NCBI GenBank assembly: GCA_964443875.1
Contig: CAYUET010000008.1
Span: 1-64,000 of the forward strand
Source: CAYUET01 sp964443875
GTDB taxonomy: Bacteria > Auribacterota > JAFGBW01
Reading direction: 5' to 3'
Length of the DNA: 64,000 bases
Shown here: positions 52,957-61,969 of the stretch, one piece after another
Numbering within the stretch: position 1 is the stretch's first letter
How the letters are laid out: each line of letters starts with the position of its first letter
Program-made: the position numbers and the translations under genes
Notes under the pieces: generated by a model
What the model saw: only the letters and a program-made list of their open reading frames with translations
Told to the model about the DNA's origin: nothing
Database searches by the model: none

Positions 52957-54831
52957 ATGGTTAATACCAAAGGTATGGGAATTACACTAAAAATTATATC
53001 CGCAACCACGGGGATAATTTTTATTGGATTATTGTTTGTAGGGGCTACTCTCACAGGAAGTCTCTCTCAGATCGGACGGGTCTTTGACGATAATTTCAGG
53101 GAAATTGAAACCGTCATCAATAAAAGTTTTGAAGATATCGGGTTTAACGCAAAATCCGATCTCGAAAACTACTTTAAAAATTTTATTAAAAAAATCGGAA
53201 ATACCCTTGTCAAAAATCTGGCCAATGCCTCGGAATACTGGCTGCTCGTCAAAGACAATGCCAAGCTTCTCGCCATTTGCGAATCTGTCATGGAAGATGA
53301 AAACGTTGCCTATGTGGTGATTGAGGATTCCAGTAAAACAACAATGGCCATGCGCAGCATCTCCGAACTTTACAATCCCCGGTTCGGCAGCTGGCCCGAA
53401 CATAACCTGGCCTGCGACACAGATGCGCCTACCCAGGGGATTGAATGCAATCTGGGGAATGGGAAAAATGTTCTGGAATTTGCCTCCCCTATTTATACAA
53501 TGACAGCCTCTCAGCTTTCTTCCTCGGAAGAAGAAAGTCTGATCGGAGAAATGATCGCCATGGAAAACTCCTCCGGCAGCAAAACGACCAAAGAAAAAAT
53601 CGGATTTGTCCGTGTGGGGCTTCATTATGAAGTTTTGAATAAACAGGTTTCAACCAGCCAGGAAAAAATGGATAAGCTCTTTATAAATGCAAAAAATGAG
53701 CTTGTCAAACTCTCCAACCAGTCGAAAGAATCCTCGGAAAAGAAAATCCGTCATGCCCGCACCTCTTTTTTCGGATTAGGAATTGTTCTGGTATTCGCGA
53801 TCATCCTTATCATGTATTTCATGATCAAACAGATCCTGACTCCTCTCGGCTACCTGGTGGATGTGACCAAAAGAATCGCCAAGGGGGATTTGAACGTTAA
53901 AATCGAAGTTCGTTCCAATGATGAAGTGGGGGAACTGGCGGAGTCCTTCAATAAGATGATTGAAACCTTAAAAAAACTTCTTCTTAAAATACGTGAGGGA
54001 AGCCTGCAGATCACCTCTGCTTCCCACCAGATAAGGGCTTCTGCCGACGAACAGGCAACAGGCGCAGCCGAGCAGTCCTCCTCCGTTGCAGAAACAACAA
54101 CAACCGTGGAAGAACTGGCCAACACCGCCTCCCAGATTGCCGACAACACAAGATCCGTGGTCATGGTTGCTGAAAGCAGCAATAAAAAAGCCAGGGAAGG
54201 GGAGCAGCTCATGAGCGATGCCCTTCACGGAATTGAAGAAGCCAAGGATAAGGTTGAAACGGTTGCTAAAAAAATTCTGGCCCTCGGTGAAAAATCGCAG
54301 TCCATCGGGAATATCACCAAAATCATTGATTCCATTTCCGATCAGACCAACCTTCTGGCCCTCAACGCGGCCATTGAAGCGGCAAGAGCCGGTGAAGCGG
54401 GCCGCGGATTTGCGGTTGTGGCCGCTGAAGTCCGAAAGCTGGCCGAGCGCTCAAGTGAAGCCACCGAGGAAATCCGGCAGCTCATCACGGAGATCCAGAC
54501 GGAAACCAACACGACGATCATGTCGACCGAGGAAGGAACAAAAGGGGTGGAGCGCGCCTCCGGAATGGTTAAAAAAGCTTCCTTTGCCATCAAGGAAATC
54601 ACCAGCATGATTCAGAACACCAACACGGCGGCCAAAGAAATTTCCCTGGGGACCCAGCAGCAGCAGACCGCTTCCGAGCAGGTGGTAAAATCCATGGAAA
54701 ATATCAATGAAGTGACCAAACAATTTGTATCCATCACCAAGCAGTCCGCAGCCTCGGCGAACGAGCTGGCGGATCTGGCAAATGTATTGAAATCCGCGGT
54801 GGATGAATTCACCCTGGAAGAAGAAAGATAA
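52957..54831 (+). CDS. Methyl-accepting chemotaxis protein
   Basis: The protein (624 residues) has a membrane span near 12-33, a ~235-residue periplasmic sensor region (possibly Cache-like; not certain), a second span (about 275-296), HAMP, and a long coiled-coil signalling domain. The tip sequence DQTNLLALNAAIEAARAGEAGRGFAVVA is intact, and Gln/Glu-rich methylation segments flank it (AEQSSSVAETTTTVEEL). I choose the ATG at 52957, after AGAGGGAG; the ATG at 52936 is upstream of this site. No C-terminal pentapeptide tether for CheR is seen. Confidence 0.93.
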   Translation: MVNTKGMGITLKIISATTGIIFIGLLFVGATLTGSLSQIGRVFDDNFREIETVINKSFEDIGFNAKSDLENYFKNFIKKIGNTLVKNLANASEYWLLVKDNAKLLAICESVMEDENVAYVVIEDSSKTTMAMRSISELYNPRFGSWPEHNLACDTDAPTQGIECNLGNGKNVLEFASPIYTMTASQLSSSEEESLIGEMIAMENSSGSKTTKEKIGFVRVGLHYEVLNKQVSTSQEKMDKLFINAKNELVKLSNQSKESSEKKIRHARTSFFGLGIVLVFAIILIMYFMIKQILTPLGYLVDVTKRIAKGDLNVKIEVRSNDEVGELAESFNKMIETLKKLLLKIREGSLQITSASHQIRASADEQATGAAEQSSSVAETTTTVEELANTASQIADNTRSVVMVAESSNKKAREGEQLMSDALHGIEEAKDKVETVAKKILALGEKSQSIGNITKIIDSISDQTNLLALNAAIEAARAGEAGRGFAVVAAEVRKLAERSSEATEEIRQLITEIQTETNTTIMSTEEGTKGVERASGMVKKASFAIKEITSMIQNTNTAAKEISLGTQQQQTASEQVVKSMENINEVTKQFVSITKQSAASANELADLANVLKSAVDEFTLEEER

Positions 54832-54833
54832 TC

Positions 54834-57299
54834 ATGACCTTCGACCGATCCGAATTCTTATCGACCTTTAATGATGAGGCCCGGGACCATCTTCAGAAGC
54901 TGAACCAGGGGCTTCTTGCCCTTGAGAAAGACCCGGGGAATGCCGAAATTATCGAAGAGATGTTCCGTTCGGGACATACCCTCAAGGGGGCTGCCCGCAT
55001 GATGGGCTTTGAAGAAATCAAAGAGGTGTCCCATTGCATCGAAGACGTTTTCGGGGCCATCCACAACAAAAAGATCACCCTGGATGCCGAGCTGACAACC
55101 CTCCTTTTCAGGGGACTCGATACCATCACCTCTGTTCTTGATGAAGTGGTGCAATCCAAAGCTGTGACTGTACCATGGAAAGAAATCGTCGATCACCTTC
55201 ACAAAACCCTGGAGGATTATCTCTCGGGGCAAAAAAAAAAAAATAAAAAGAATCCGGAATCAAAATCCAAATCACAGGGGATTCCCGCCTCTCAGAAAAT
55301 ATCCCCGCCTGAAAATCCCCGTATCGAAGAAGAGCTGAGTTTTTCAGATGTAAAAAAGGAACTGGAAGAAAAAGGGCTCCTCCATGTTCCTCTCGGGGAC
55401 TACACGGAAAAAGCGGAAGGGAAAACCCCAGACTCTCCCAAATCCCAGTCTTCCCAATCGTATCACGAAGCTCCCCATGAATCGGATTCTTCCCACAAAC
55501 CCCAAAAGACAAGCGCCTCGGAACTGGAAGAGTTCATCAAAGTTCCCATCAATAAGATCAACAAACTCCTGAACCTGGTCGGGGAAATGGTGATCAATAA
55601 GATCAACTCCAATGAAAAAGTCAATTCAACGCGCCGCTTTTCAAGATTCACAAGGCAGTCCCAGAAAAAATTCCAGGATCTTTACCAGATGATCATCAAT
55701 AACCATACAATTGAACAGCTCCCCAATTTCAATGAAATCAAACTTTATTTTCATGATATCAATACCGATCTCATAAAACTCAGAGACGACAGCACCGTTC
55801 TTTTTGATGAAATCGCCCTCGAAGTTTCCCAGCTTGACCCGATCATCGACGAACTGCAGCTCCGGATGAAACAGATCCGGATGCTTCCTGTGGGAAACCT
55901 CTTTGAGACCATGCCAAGGCTGGTGCGGGATATTGCCGTCGCGCAAAATAAACAGATTGAGCTTAAAATTTCCGGGGAAGAAACCGAAGTGGACAAAAAA
56001 GTCCTGGAATCCATCAAAGCATCCCTCATTCATCTGTTAAGAAATTCCGTTGATCACGGAATTGAACTTCCCCAGGAACGTTTTGTCTCAGGAAAAGGGG
56101 CCAAGGGAACGATCTGTCTGCGTTCCTACCATAAGGGCGGAAACGTGGTCATTGAAATCGAAGATGACGGCCGCGGGATCAATGTTCAAAAAATCAAGGA
56201 AATCGCCTTGCGCAGAGGGCTCACCTCTGTCAACGAAGTGGCCACGATGGCGGACAGTGAAATCATGTCCTTTATCTTTTACCCGGGGTTTTCCACAGCC
56301 CCTATCATTACGGATATTTCCGGAAGAGGGGTGGGGCTGGATGTCGTGAAGACTGATATTGAAGCCCTTAAAGGATCTGTACTGATTCAATCCGAGCTGG
56401 GCAAGGGGACGAAATTCATCCTCCAGCTCCCCCTTACGGTGGCGATCATTCAGTCTCTTCTTGTACGCAGTGAAAATGAAATTTTTGCCATTCCGCTTCT
56501 TTCCGTTGAAGAATCCATCTGTATTGATAAGAAAGATATTTTCTCCATTGAAAACCGTTCCGCCATACGCCTCCGGAATCGCACCATCTCCGTGGTACGG
56601 CTTAAAGATATTGTCCAGGTTCCTCCAGCCCCTTATAAATCTTCGGCCAATGATATAAACAAAACCTTCATTGTCATCCTCAATTCCATGGAAAAGCTTC
56701 TCGGCATTGAAGTGGATGAGATCATGGGAGAACAGGAGGTTTTCATTAAAAGTCTTGATGAGCATCTGGGAAAACTTAAAAATATCAGCGGTGCGACTAT
56801 TCTTGGAAACGGACAGGTGATTATCATTCTGGATATTCTGGATATTTTTGAATCCTCCAAAAATATGAATTTTTCGGCAATGTCCGACCCCCTCTCCCTG
56901 TCCGGTCCGCGTAAGGAAAATGTAATGGTTGCAAAAAAGCGGATCCTCATCGTTGAAGATTCCATGACCACCCGCGAACTTGAAAAATCCATTCTTCAAT
57001 CTCACGGGTATGAAGTGGATACCTGTGTTGACGGCTTAAACGCTTTAAATCACCTCCAGAACCACCGCTACGATCTTATTGTCAGCGATGTCGAAATGCC
57101 AAGAATGGACGGTTTTGAACTGTGCCGTTCCGTCAAACAGATCACTGAACATCATGAAACCCCCTTCATCATTGTCTCCTCTCTTGACCGGGAGGAGGAT
57201 AAACGTAAAGGGATTGAAGTCGGAGCCCAGGCCTATATCATCAAAAACGCCTTTGATCAGTCCTCTCTGGTAGACACCATCAGACGCCTGATCGGGTAG
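54834..57299 (+). CDS. cheA: Hybrid chemotaxis histidine kinase CheA with C-terminal receiver
   Basis: This 821-residue protein has an Hpt domain with phospho-His48 (SGHTLKGAARMMG), a long charged linker, dimerisation and ATPase domains (LLRNSVDHGIE near 402, DDGRGI, GRGVGLDVV), a CheW-like domain (about 530-670) and a receiver with VEDS, phospho-acceptor Asp752 and Lys in YIIKN. CheA-REC fusions are typical of FrzE and WspE rather than of flagellar CheA. The fused receiver may be an output or a phosphate sink. It lies two bases after the MCP gene. Confidence 0.95.
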   Translation: MTFDRSEFLSTFNDEARDHLQKLNQGLLALEKDPGNAEIIEEMFRSGHTLKGAARMMGFEEIKEVSHCIEDVFGAIHNKKITLDAELTTLLFRGLDTITSVLDEVVQSKAVTVPWKEIVDHLHKTLEDYLSGQKKKNKKNPESKSKSQGIPASQKISPPENPRIEEELSFSDVKKELEEKGLLHVPLGDYTEKAEGKTPDSPKSQSSQSYHEAPHESDSSHKPQKTSASELEEFIKVPINKINKLLNLVGEMVINKINSNEKVNSTRRFSRFTRQSQKKFQDLYQMIINNHTIEQLPNFNEIKLYFHDINTDLIKLRDDSTVLFDEIALEVSQLDPIIDELQLRMKQIRMLPVGNLFETMPRLVRDIAVAQNKQIELKISGEETEVDKKVLESIKASLIHLLRNSVDHGIELPQERFVSGKGAKGTICLRSYHKGGNVVIEIEDDGRGINVQKIKEIALRRGLTSVNEVATMADSEIMSFIFYPGFSTAPIITDISGRGVGLDVVKTDIEALKGSVLIQSELGKGTKFILQLPLTVAIIQSLLVRSENEIFAIPLLSVEESICIDKKDIFSIENRSAIRLRNRTISVVRLKDIVQVPPAPYKSSANDINKTFIVILNSMEKLLGIEVDEIMGEQEVFIKSLDEHLGKLKNISGATILGNGQVIIILDILDIFESSKNMNFSAMSDPLSLSGPRKENVMVAKKRILIVEDSMTTRELEKSILQSHGYEVDTCVDGLNALNHLQNHRYDLIVSDVEMPRMDGFELCRSVKQITEHHETPFIIVSSLDREEDKRKGIEVGAQAYIIKNAFDQSSLVDTIRRLIG

Positions 57300-57312
57300 G
57301 GGATAACACCTT

Positions 57313-58347
57313 ATGATTCGAGTGCTTATAGTTGAAGATTCCCCCGTAATCGCACACATCCTTTGTGCAATTCTCAGCAGCGCTTCCGATATTGAAGTCA
57401 TAGGAATAGCAAGAAACGGAGAGCAGGCTGTAAAAATGACCGAGGAGCTCAGGCCCGGCCTGATCACCATGGATATCAATCTTCCCAAAATGAACGGCTA
57501 TGAAGCGACCAAAAAAATCATGGCCTATCATCCCACCCCTATCTTAGTGGTGACCTCCAACAGTTATGTCTCTGAAACAAAGCTGGCTTTTAACGCCATC
57601 TATTACGGCGCTCTGGATATGCTTGAAAAAGGAGATCTGACGGACAAGGAAAAACAGGCGGAATTTTCTGAAGAGTTTATTAAAAAAGTCAGACTGCTCT
57701 CCAGCATCCGGGTGATCCACCATCCCATGGGGCGTTTGGAGCATCCCCAGACAGCGAAAAAAGCCCCCTCATTAGACAAAACTCTTCTTAAAACCTTCAT
57801 CGTGGGGATTGCCGCGTCAACCGGAGGACCCCAGATCGTGCACATGATTCTCAAAAAGCTGCCTGCCCGTTTTAATTTTGCGGTGATGCTTGTTCAGCAT
57901 ATTGGTCCTGATTTCACGGAAGGTTTTGCGGAATGGCTGGAGTACGGTACAAAAAAAAGAGTCAAAATCGCATATTCAGGCGAAGAGCCCATGCCCGGAA
58001 CCGTTTACATCTCCCCCAGCCACCACCATATGACCCTCTCCAGAGAAGGCCTTATCCTTTTAAATACCCAGCCCCCTTACAAGGGGCACAGACCCTCCGC
58101 CAACCTTCTTTTCAGTTCTCTTGCAGAACATGCCCCCCATAAATCCATCGGCGTCATTCTTTCAGGAATGGGGGCCGACGGTCTGGACGGCCTTAAGGAA
58201 ATGAATAAAAAGAACGCCGCGATCATTGCCCAGGATGAAGCCTCCTGCGTTGTCTTCGGAATGCCCAAGGTCTGCATTGACGAAGGCATCGTAACGGCTG
58301 TTCTTCCTGCGGATAAAATTGCCGATGAAATCATGAAATACATTTAG
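57313..58347 (+). CDS. cheB: Protein-glutamate methylesterase CheB
   Basis: An N-terminal receiver (VEDSP, phospho-acceptor Asp54, Lys in MLEKGD) is joined to a methylesterase domain with the catalytic triad Ser169 (AASTGG), His196 (VQHIGPDF) and Asp289 (GMGADG). It demethylates and deamidates the receptor for adaptation. Length (344) is normal and all key residues are present. It lies 13 bases after cheA. Confidence 0.95.
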   Translation: MIRVLIVEDSPVIAHILCAILSSASDIEVIGIARNGEQAVKMTEELRPGLITMDINLPKMNGYEATKKIMAYHPTPILVVTSNSYVSETKLAFNAIYYGALDMLEKGDLTDKEKQAEFSEEFIKKVRLLSSIRVIHHPMGRLEHPQTAKKAPSLDKTLLKTFIVGIAASTGGPQIVHMILKKLPARFNFAVMLVQHIGPDFTEGFAEWLEYGTKKRVKIAYSGEEPMPGTVYISPSHHHMTLSREGLILLNTQPPYKGHRPSANLLFSSLAEHAPHKSIGVILSGMGADGLDGLKEMNKKNAAIIAQDEASCVVFGMPKVCIDEGIVTAVLPADKIADEIMKYI

Positions 58348-58355
58348 GAGAAACC

Positions 58356-58829
58356 ATGGAGAAAAACTCTCATGACCGATTAGTTCAAATGGTTGTTTTT
58401 GAAATCAACGGGAAAGAATACGGCATTCCGGTTCATGCCTCAAAAGAAGTCATCCGGCTGGCTGAAATCGTTGAAATTCCAAATACGCCGGCCTTTATTG
58501 CCGGCGTCATCAATCTCCGGGGCAATATTATCTGCGTGATTGATCTCCGGAAGCAGTTTCGTTTCAATGCACGCAACAACGACGATACCCGGATCATCAT
58601 CGTCCGGATCCAGAAAATGGTCGTCGGACTCATCGTTGACAAAGTGCATGAAGTGATTAAAGTGGCTAAATCACACATTGATCCCGTTCCCCCGATTTTA
58701 AATATTCAGATTCCCAACAACTGTCTGGTCGGAATTGCCAAAGTGGAGGATAGAATTATCACTCTCTTAAATCTTGAAAACATCCTTTCCAATGAGCAGC
58801 TTAAAGAATTAACCCAGAAACAGATATGA
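58356..58829 (+). CDS. cheW: CheW-type adaptor, second copy
   Basis: This 157-residue protein is a compact CheW domain (VVFEINGKEYGIPV, VINLRGNIICVIDLR, GLIVDKVHEVI, LLNLENIL) without the extension of the first copy. Two CheW proteins per cluster match the Frz and Wsp systems, where they have different positions in the signalling complex. A strong AGGAGA site lies before the ATG. Confidence 0.93.
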   Translation: MEKNSHDRLVQMVVFEINGKEYGIPVHASKEVIRLAEIVEIPNTPAFIAGVINLRGNIICVIDLRKQFRFNARNNDDTRIIIVRIQKMVVGLIVDKVHEVIKVAKSHIDPVPPILNIQIPNNCLVGIAKVEDRIITLLNLENILSNEQLKELTQKQI

Positions 58830-58872
58830 ACACCCCGCCTCTTTTTTTTAAAACGAGAGGAGAGAAAAGGAC

Positions 58873-60435
58873 ATGAAAGCACAGCTGGTCAGTCTTCAGA
58901 AATTCAAAACCGATTATTTCAAAAAATATCAGGATCTTCTGATCCGGGAATCCGGTTTTTTCTTTGCTGAAAACCGGATGGAAGTTTTCAGATCCATCCT
59001 CCTTCAGTTTATTTCCAAAAGCCCCTATGACACCTTTGAAGACTTTTTAAACTACCTCGCCAACACAAGTCCCGGAAAACTGCTTCTGCAGCAGATGATG
59101 GATGAAATCACCATCGGAGAAACCTTTTTTTTCAGGAATGTTCCCCAGCTTGACACCTTCAGGGAATATGTGATCCCCGAACTCATTAAAACCAAGCGTT
59201 CCTCCGGGATCTCAACCATCAAAATCTGGAGTGCCGGGTGCTCAAGCGGTGAAGAAGTCTACACCAATGCCATGATTCTTCTTGAGAATCTTCCCAACCC
59301 CGCCACCTGGCAGATTCATATTCTGGGAACAGATATCAACCGTAAATTTTTAAAAATAGCCGAAGAGGGCGTCTATAAAGGCCCACGCCCTCAAAAACAC
59401 GTGAATCAGGCTCTGCTTCAAAAATACTTCACCTATTCGGACGGAGAGTACCGGGTTAAAAGCGAACTTAAAAACATTGTCCACTTCGCCCATCACAACC
59501 TGATTCAAAGCCCCTATGACCTCTATGAAATGGTGGATACCGATGTTATTTTCTGCCGGAATGTGACCATTTATTTTAATACAGAAACCACACGTATGAT
59601 TATCAACAAATTTCATGAATGTTTAAGAGATAAAGGATTTCTTTTCCTTGGACATTCTGAAACCCTCTGGAAAATCTGCGATAAATTCAAAGTGCATGAT
59701 TTTCCCAAAGGATTCATCTATCAGAAAGATCTCTACCACCGCGACAGGAATTCTGAAAGCGGCACCACGCATGCGGCTATTCCTGAAATCAACCTGGGGC
59801 TCATGCACCAGATCAAAGATTCCGGGCGCATGAACAAAACCCCTTTTCCACTCGAATCCAGGCCGGTCTCCTCGCTCACCCCGTCATTTTCGCCGGATGA
59901 TGAAATCGATTCAGACACACTTGAAAATCTCATGAAAATCGACACGCAATATAATGAAGGCTGCATTCTTTTTGAAAACAAGGAATTCGACGCCGCCGTC
60001 AAATGCTTTGACCAGATCATCGCGCTGGACCCCAGTTATCTGATTGCCTATTTTGCAAAAGCCACCATTCAGAGCAACCAGGGAAAATATCACGAAGCGC
60101 TTCAAACCTTTCAGCACCTCATCAATGTGGACAATCTTTTCCTGGAGGCCTACTATCTTCAAAGCGTTCTCTATATCAAGCTTCAGGATCTGCCCAGGGC
60201 GATTACAACCCTTCAGAAAGTCATCTACATTGACCCCGATCATGCCTTAAGTTATTTTAATCTGGCAACTCTCTATAATGACTGCGGAAAACTCAGTCAA
60301 TCCAGGATTGCCTGGACCAATTTAAAACGGGTTTGCCAGCTCCATATCAAAACAGATCTTGTTCCCCTTTCCGACAATCTGACCTATGAAACTTTGGAAA
60401 GCCTGGCGGACCGGATGCTTTCAGAATCCAGATAA
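58873..60435 (+). CDS. cheR: CheR methyltransferase with C-terminal TPR repeats
   Basis: The CheR part (about 1-280) has the all-alpha domain, EITIGETFFFRN, the SAM-binding WSAGCSSGEEVY, LGTDIN and IFCRNVTIYF. A linker and TPR repeats (about 355-505) follow. TPR-bearing CheR proteins are known as FrzF and WspC; the repeats can control access to receptor methylation sites. It is the last gene of the operon and converges on the kinase-like gene at 60473. No terminator is evident. Confidence 0.94.
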   Translation: MKAQLVSLQKFKTDYFKKYQDLLIRESGFFFAENRMEVFRSILLQFISKSPYDTFEDFLNYLANTSPGKLLLQQMMDEITIGETFFFRNVPQLDTFREYVIPELIKTKRSSGISTIKIWSAGCSSGEEVYTNAMILLENLPNPATWQIHILGTDINRKFLKIAEEGVYKGPRPQKHVNQALLQKYFTYSDGEYRVKSELKNIVHFAHHNLIQSPYDLYEMVDTDVIFCRNVTIYFNTETTRMIINKFHECLRDKGFLFLGHSETLWKICDKFKVHDFPKGFIYQKDLYHRDRNSESGTTHAAIPEINLGLMHQIKDSGRMNKTPFPLESRPVSSLTPSFSPDDEIDSDTLENLMKIDTQYNEGCILFENKEFDAAVKCFDQIIALDPSYLIAYFAKATIQSNQGKYHEALQTFQHLINVDNLFLEAYYLQSVLYIKLQDLPRAITTLQKVIYIDPDHALSYFNLATLYNDCGKLSQSRIAWTNLKRVCQLHIKTDLVPLSDNLTYETLESLADRMLSESR

Positions 60436-60472
60436 AGAGGGGCTGCATTCCGGACTGGCTGAAAAATGCGGG

Positions 60473-61531
60473 TTAATGCCTTTTATAAAGCCTTTTCATC
60501 AGCCGCAGGGAATCCTCTTTTAATCCCTCCACCTCACGGGTGAAAGATTCAAGGGATTCCGCCTGTTTTAAAAGGATCTCCGGGGTGAGGGTGGAAAAAT
60601 ACTGTCCGCCCCTGCAGTAATCCATGGCATAGCGGAGACTGAGTTCCAGAGGAATCAGACAGATCCCCTCCCAGAAGGCCGTTATAAAATCTTCCGGAAA
60701 AAATCTCTGGCTGCCGGAAAGATAGCCGGAAAAAAAGGCTTCAAAAAACGGGGAAAGAAATTGCCTCCTCTCAAAAGAGCAGACCGACCGTACCGCGTCC
60801 GCAAAATCATAAGCCATGATTCCCGGCGCAAGGGTATCGAGATCAATCAGGCAGATTCCTTTCCGGGTCGTTTCATGAAAAAGCATATTGCTGAGTTTGG
60901 GATCATTGTGACAGGGAAACAAAGACTGCCCTATAGCGCTCATCCTTTTTTGAGCACCGTCGAGACGGCGTTCCCTTTCATGGTAAAGGACTGAAAGCTG
61001 CAATAATGTTTTGTTGTTCCTCGCCTCCCCTGAAGATAATTCAAAGGCTTCACAGAACCGTCTGTAATAGTTTCCAGGATGATGAAACTCCTGACAGGAA
61101 GGATCCAGAAGAGAAACATTGAGATCAGAAACATGATAATGAAACTCCCCCAAAAGAAAACCGGCTTCAAAAGCAATGCCCGCATCCGGGGTGAAAACAA
61201 AATGCATATTTGAAGGAATGTAGTGCATCATACGCCAGAGGCTCTGATTTTCAGGATCTTCCCAGTAATAGCCGTTTGAGGAAGGGATCAATTCCACGGT
61301 TCTTCCTCCCCGGGAAAGAATATGAGCCGTGACCCGGTGCCAGTTTTCCATCATGGAAGTGATATTCGGAAAAACTCGGGTATTCACCCTCTGCAAAACA
61401 TAATCGTTTTCCTGACCCGAAATCCTGTAGGTATCGTGAATTTTTCCATGTCCCAGTCTTTCGCAACCCTGAAAAATATCCCCTGTCTGAAAATGACTGA
61501 AGGCCTCTACTTCCTCGCTGTCAGAATTCAT
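60473..61531 (-). CDS. APH-fold kinase, NahK-like
   Basis: This 352-residue protein resembles the phosphotransferase family that includes N-acetylhexosamine 1-kinase: GHGKIHDTYRI near the start, YVLQRVNTRVFPN, the catalytic-loop CHNDPKLSNMLF and metal-binding LIDLDTLAPG. It likely phosphorylates a small sugar or alcohol, such as an N-acetylhexosamine, and not an antibiotic. It is followed downstream by the convergent cheR, and DUF192 lies nine bases upstream, so it is at the end of a three-gene minus-strand run. Confidence 0.75.
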   Translation of the reverse strand: MNSDSEEVEAFSHFQTGDIFQGCERLGHGKIHDTYRISGQENDYVLQRVNTRVFPNITSMMENWHRVTAHILSRGGRTVELIPSSNGYYWEDPENQSLWRMMHYIPSNMHFVFTPDAGIAFEAGFLLGEFHYHVSDLNVSLLDPSCQEFHHPGNYYRRFCEAFELSSGEARNNKTLLQLSVLYHERERRLDGAQKRMSAIGQSLFPCHNDPKLSNMLFHETTRKGICLIDLDTLAPGIMAYDFADAVRSVCSFERRQFLSPFFEAFFSGYLSGSQRFFPEDFITAFWEGICLIPLELSLRYAMDYCRGGQYFSTLTPEILLKQAESLESFTREVEGLKEDSLRLMKRLYKRH

Positions 61532-61540
61532 ATTTTCATC

Positions 61541-61969
61541 CTACTGTACATTCTCGGGGATATGAAGGATATCGCCCGGGTGGAGGTTATTTTTTTCAAA
61601 CCATCCCCTGTTCATTTCCAGAGCATAAAGGCACTTTTTTTGGGAACGGACCGGCTTGAGAGACCGGGGTTTCATTTTTTCTATCTGAACAATGCAGCCT
61701 TTTTCATCCAGAAAAGCGATGCTTAAGGGAATCCAGGTATCCTTCATCCAGAACGAAAGAACCTGCGGCGCTTCATAAAAAAAAAGCATTCCTGAATCAG
61801 GCGCCAGATTTTCTCTTCCTTGAAGCCCCTTCACTTTTTCGGGCCAGGTTCTCGCGGCTTCAACAACCCAGCTTTGATCTCCATGCGAAAGTGTGATGGT
61901 TTTTAATGTTCCGTCTGCAAAAATAAAATGAAAAGGAATAAAGAGACACAAAAAAATCAGATTTTTCAT
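61541..61969 (-). CDS. DUF192-family exported protein
   Basis: A signal peptide (about 1-19) precedes the DUF192 domain (GLQGRENLAPDSGMLFFY, FWMKDTWIPLSIAFLDEKGCIV). Length (142) is typical. The function is unproven. Its start overlaps the stop of the upstream gene (ATGA), so the two are translationally coupled. Confidence 0.88.
   Translation of the reverse strand: MKNLIFLCLFIPFHFIFADGTLKTITLSHGDQSWVVEAARTWPEKVKGLQGRENLAPDSGMLFFYEAPQVLSFWMKDTWIPLSIAFLDEKGCIVQIEKMKPRSLKPVRSQKKCLYALEMNRGWFEKNNLHPGDILHIPENVQ

Noticed and set aside
56088..57005. 305-codon minus-strand open frame opposite cheA
   Set aside because: It is fully antisense to the conserved ATPase and CheW-like domains of cheA and has no recognisable motif.
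60473..61531. Aminoglycoside resistance kinase
   Set aside because: The motifs follow the sugar-kinase (NahK-like) branch of this fold, and the neighbours do not suggest resistance.
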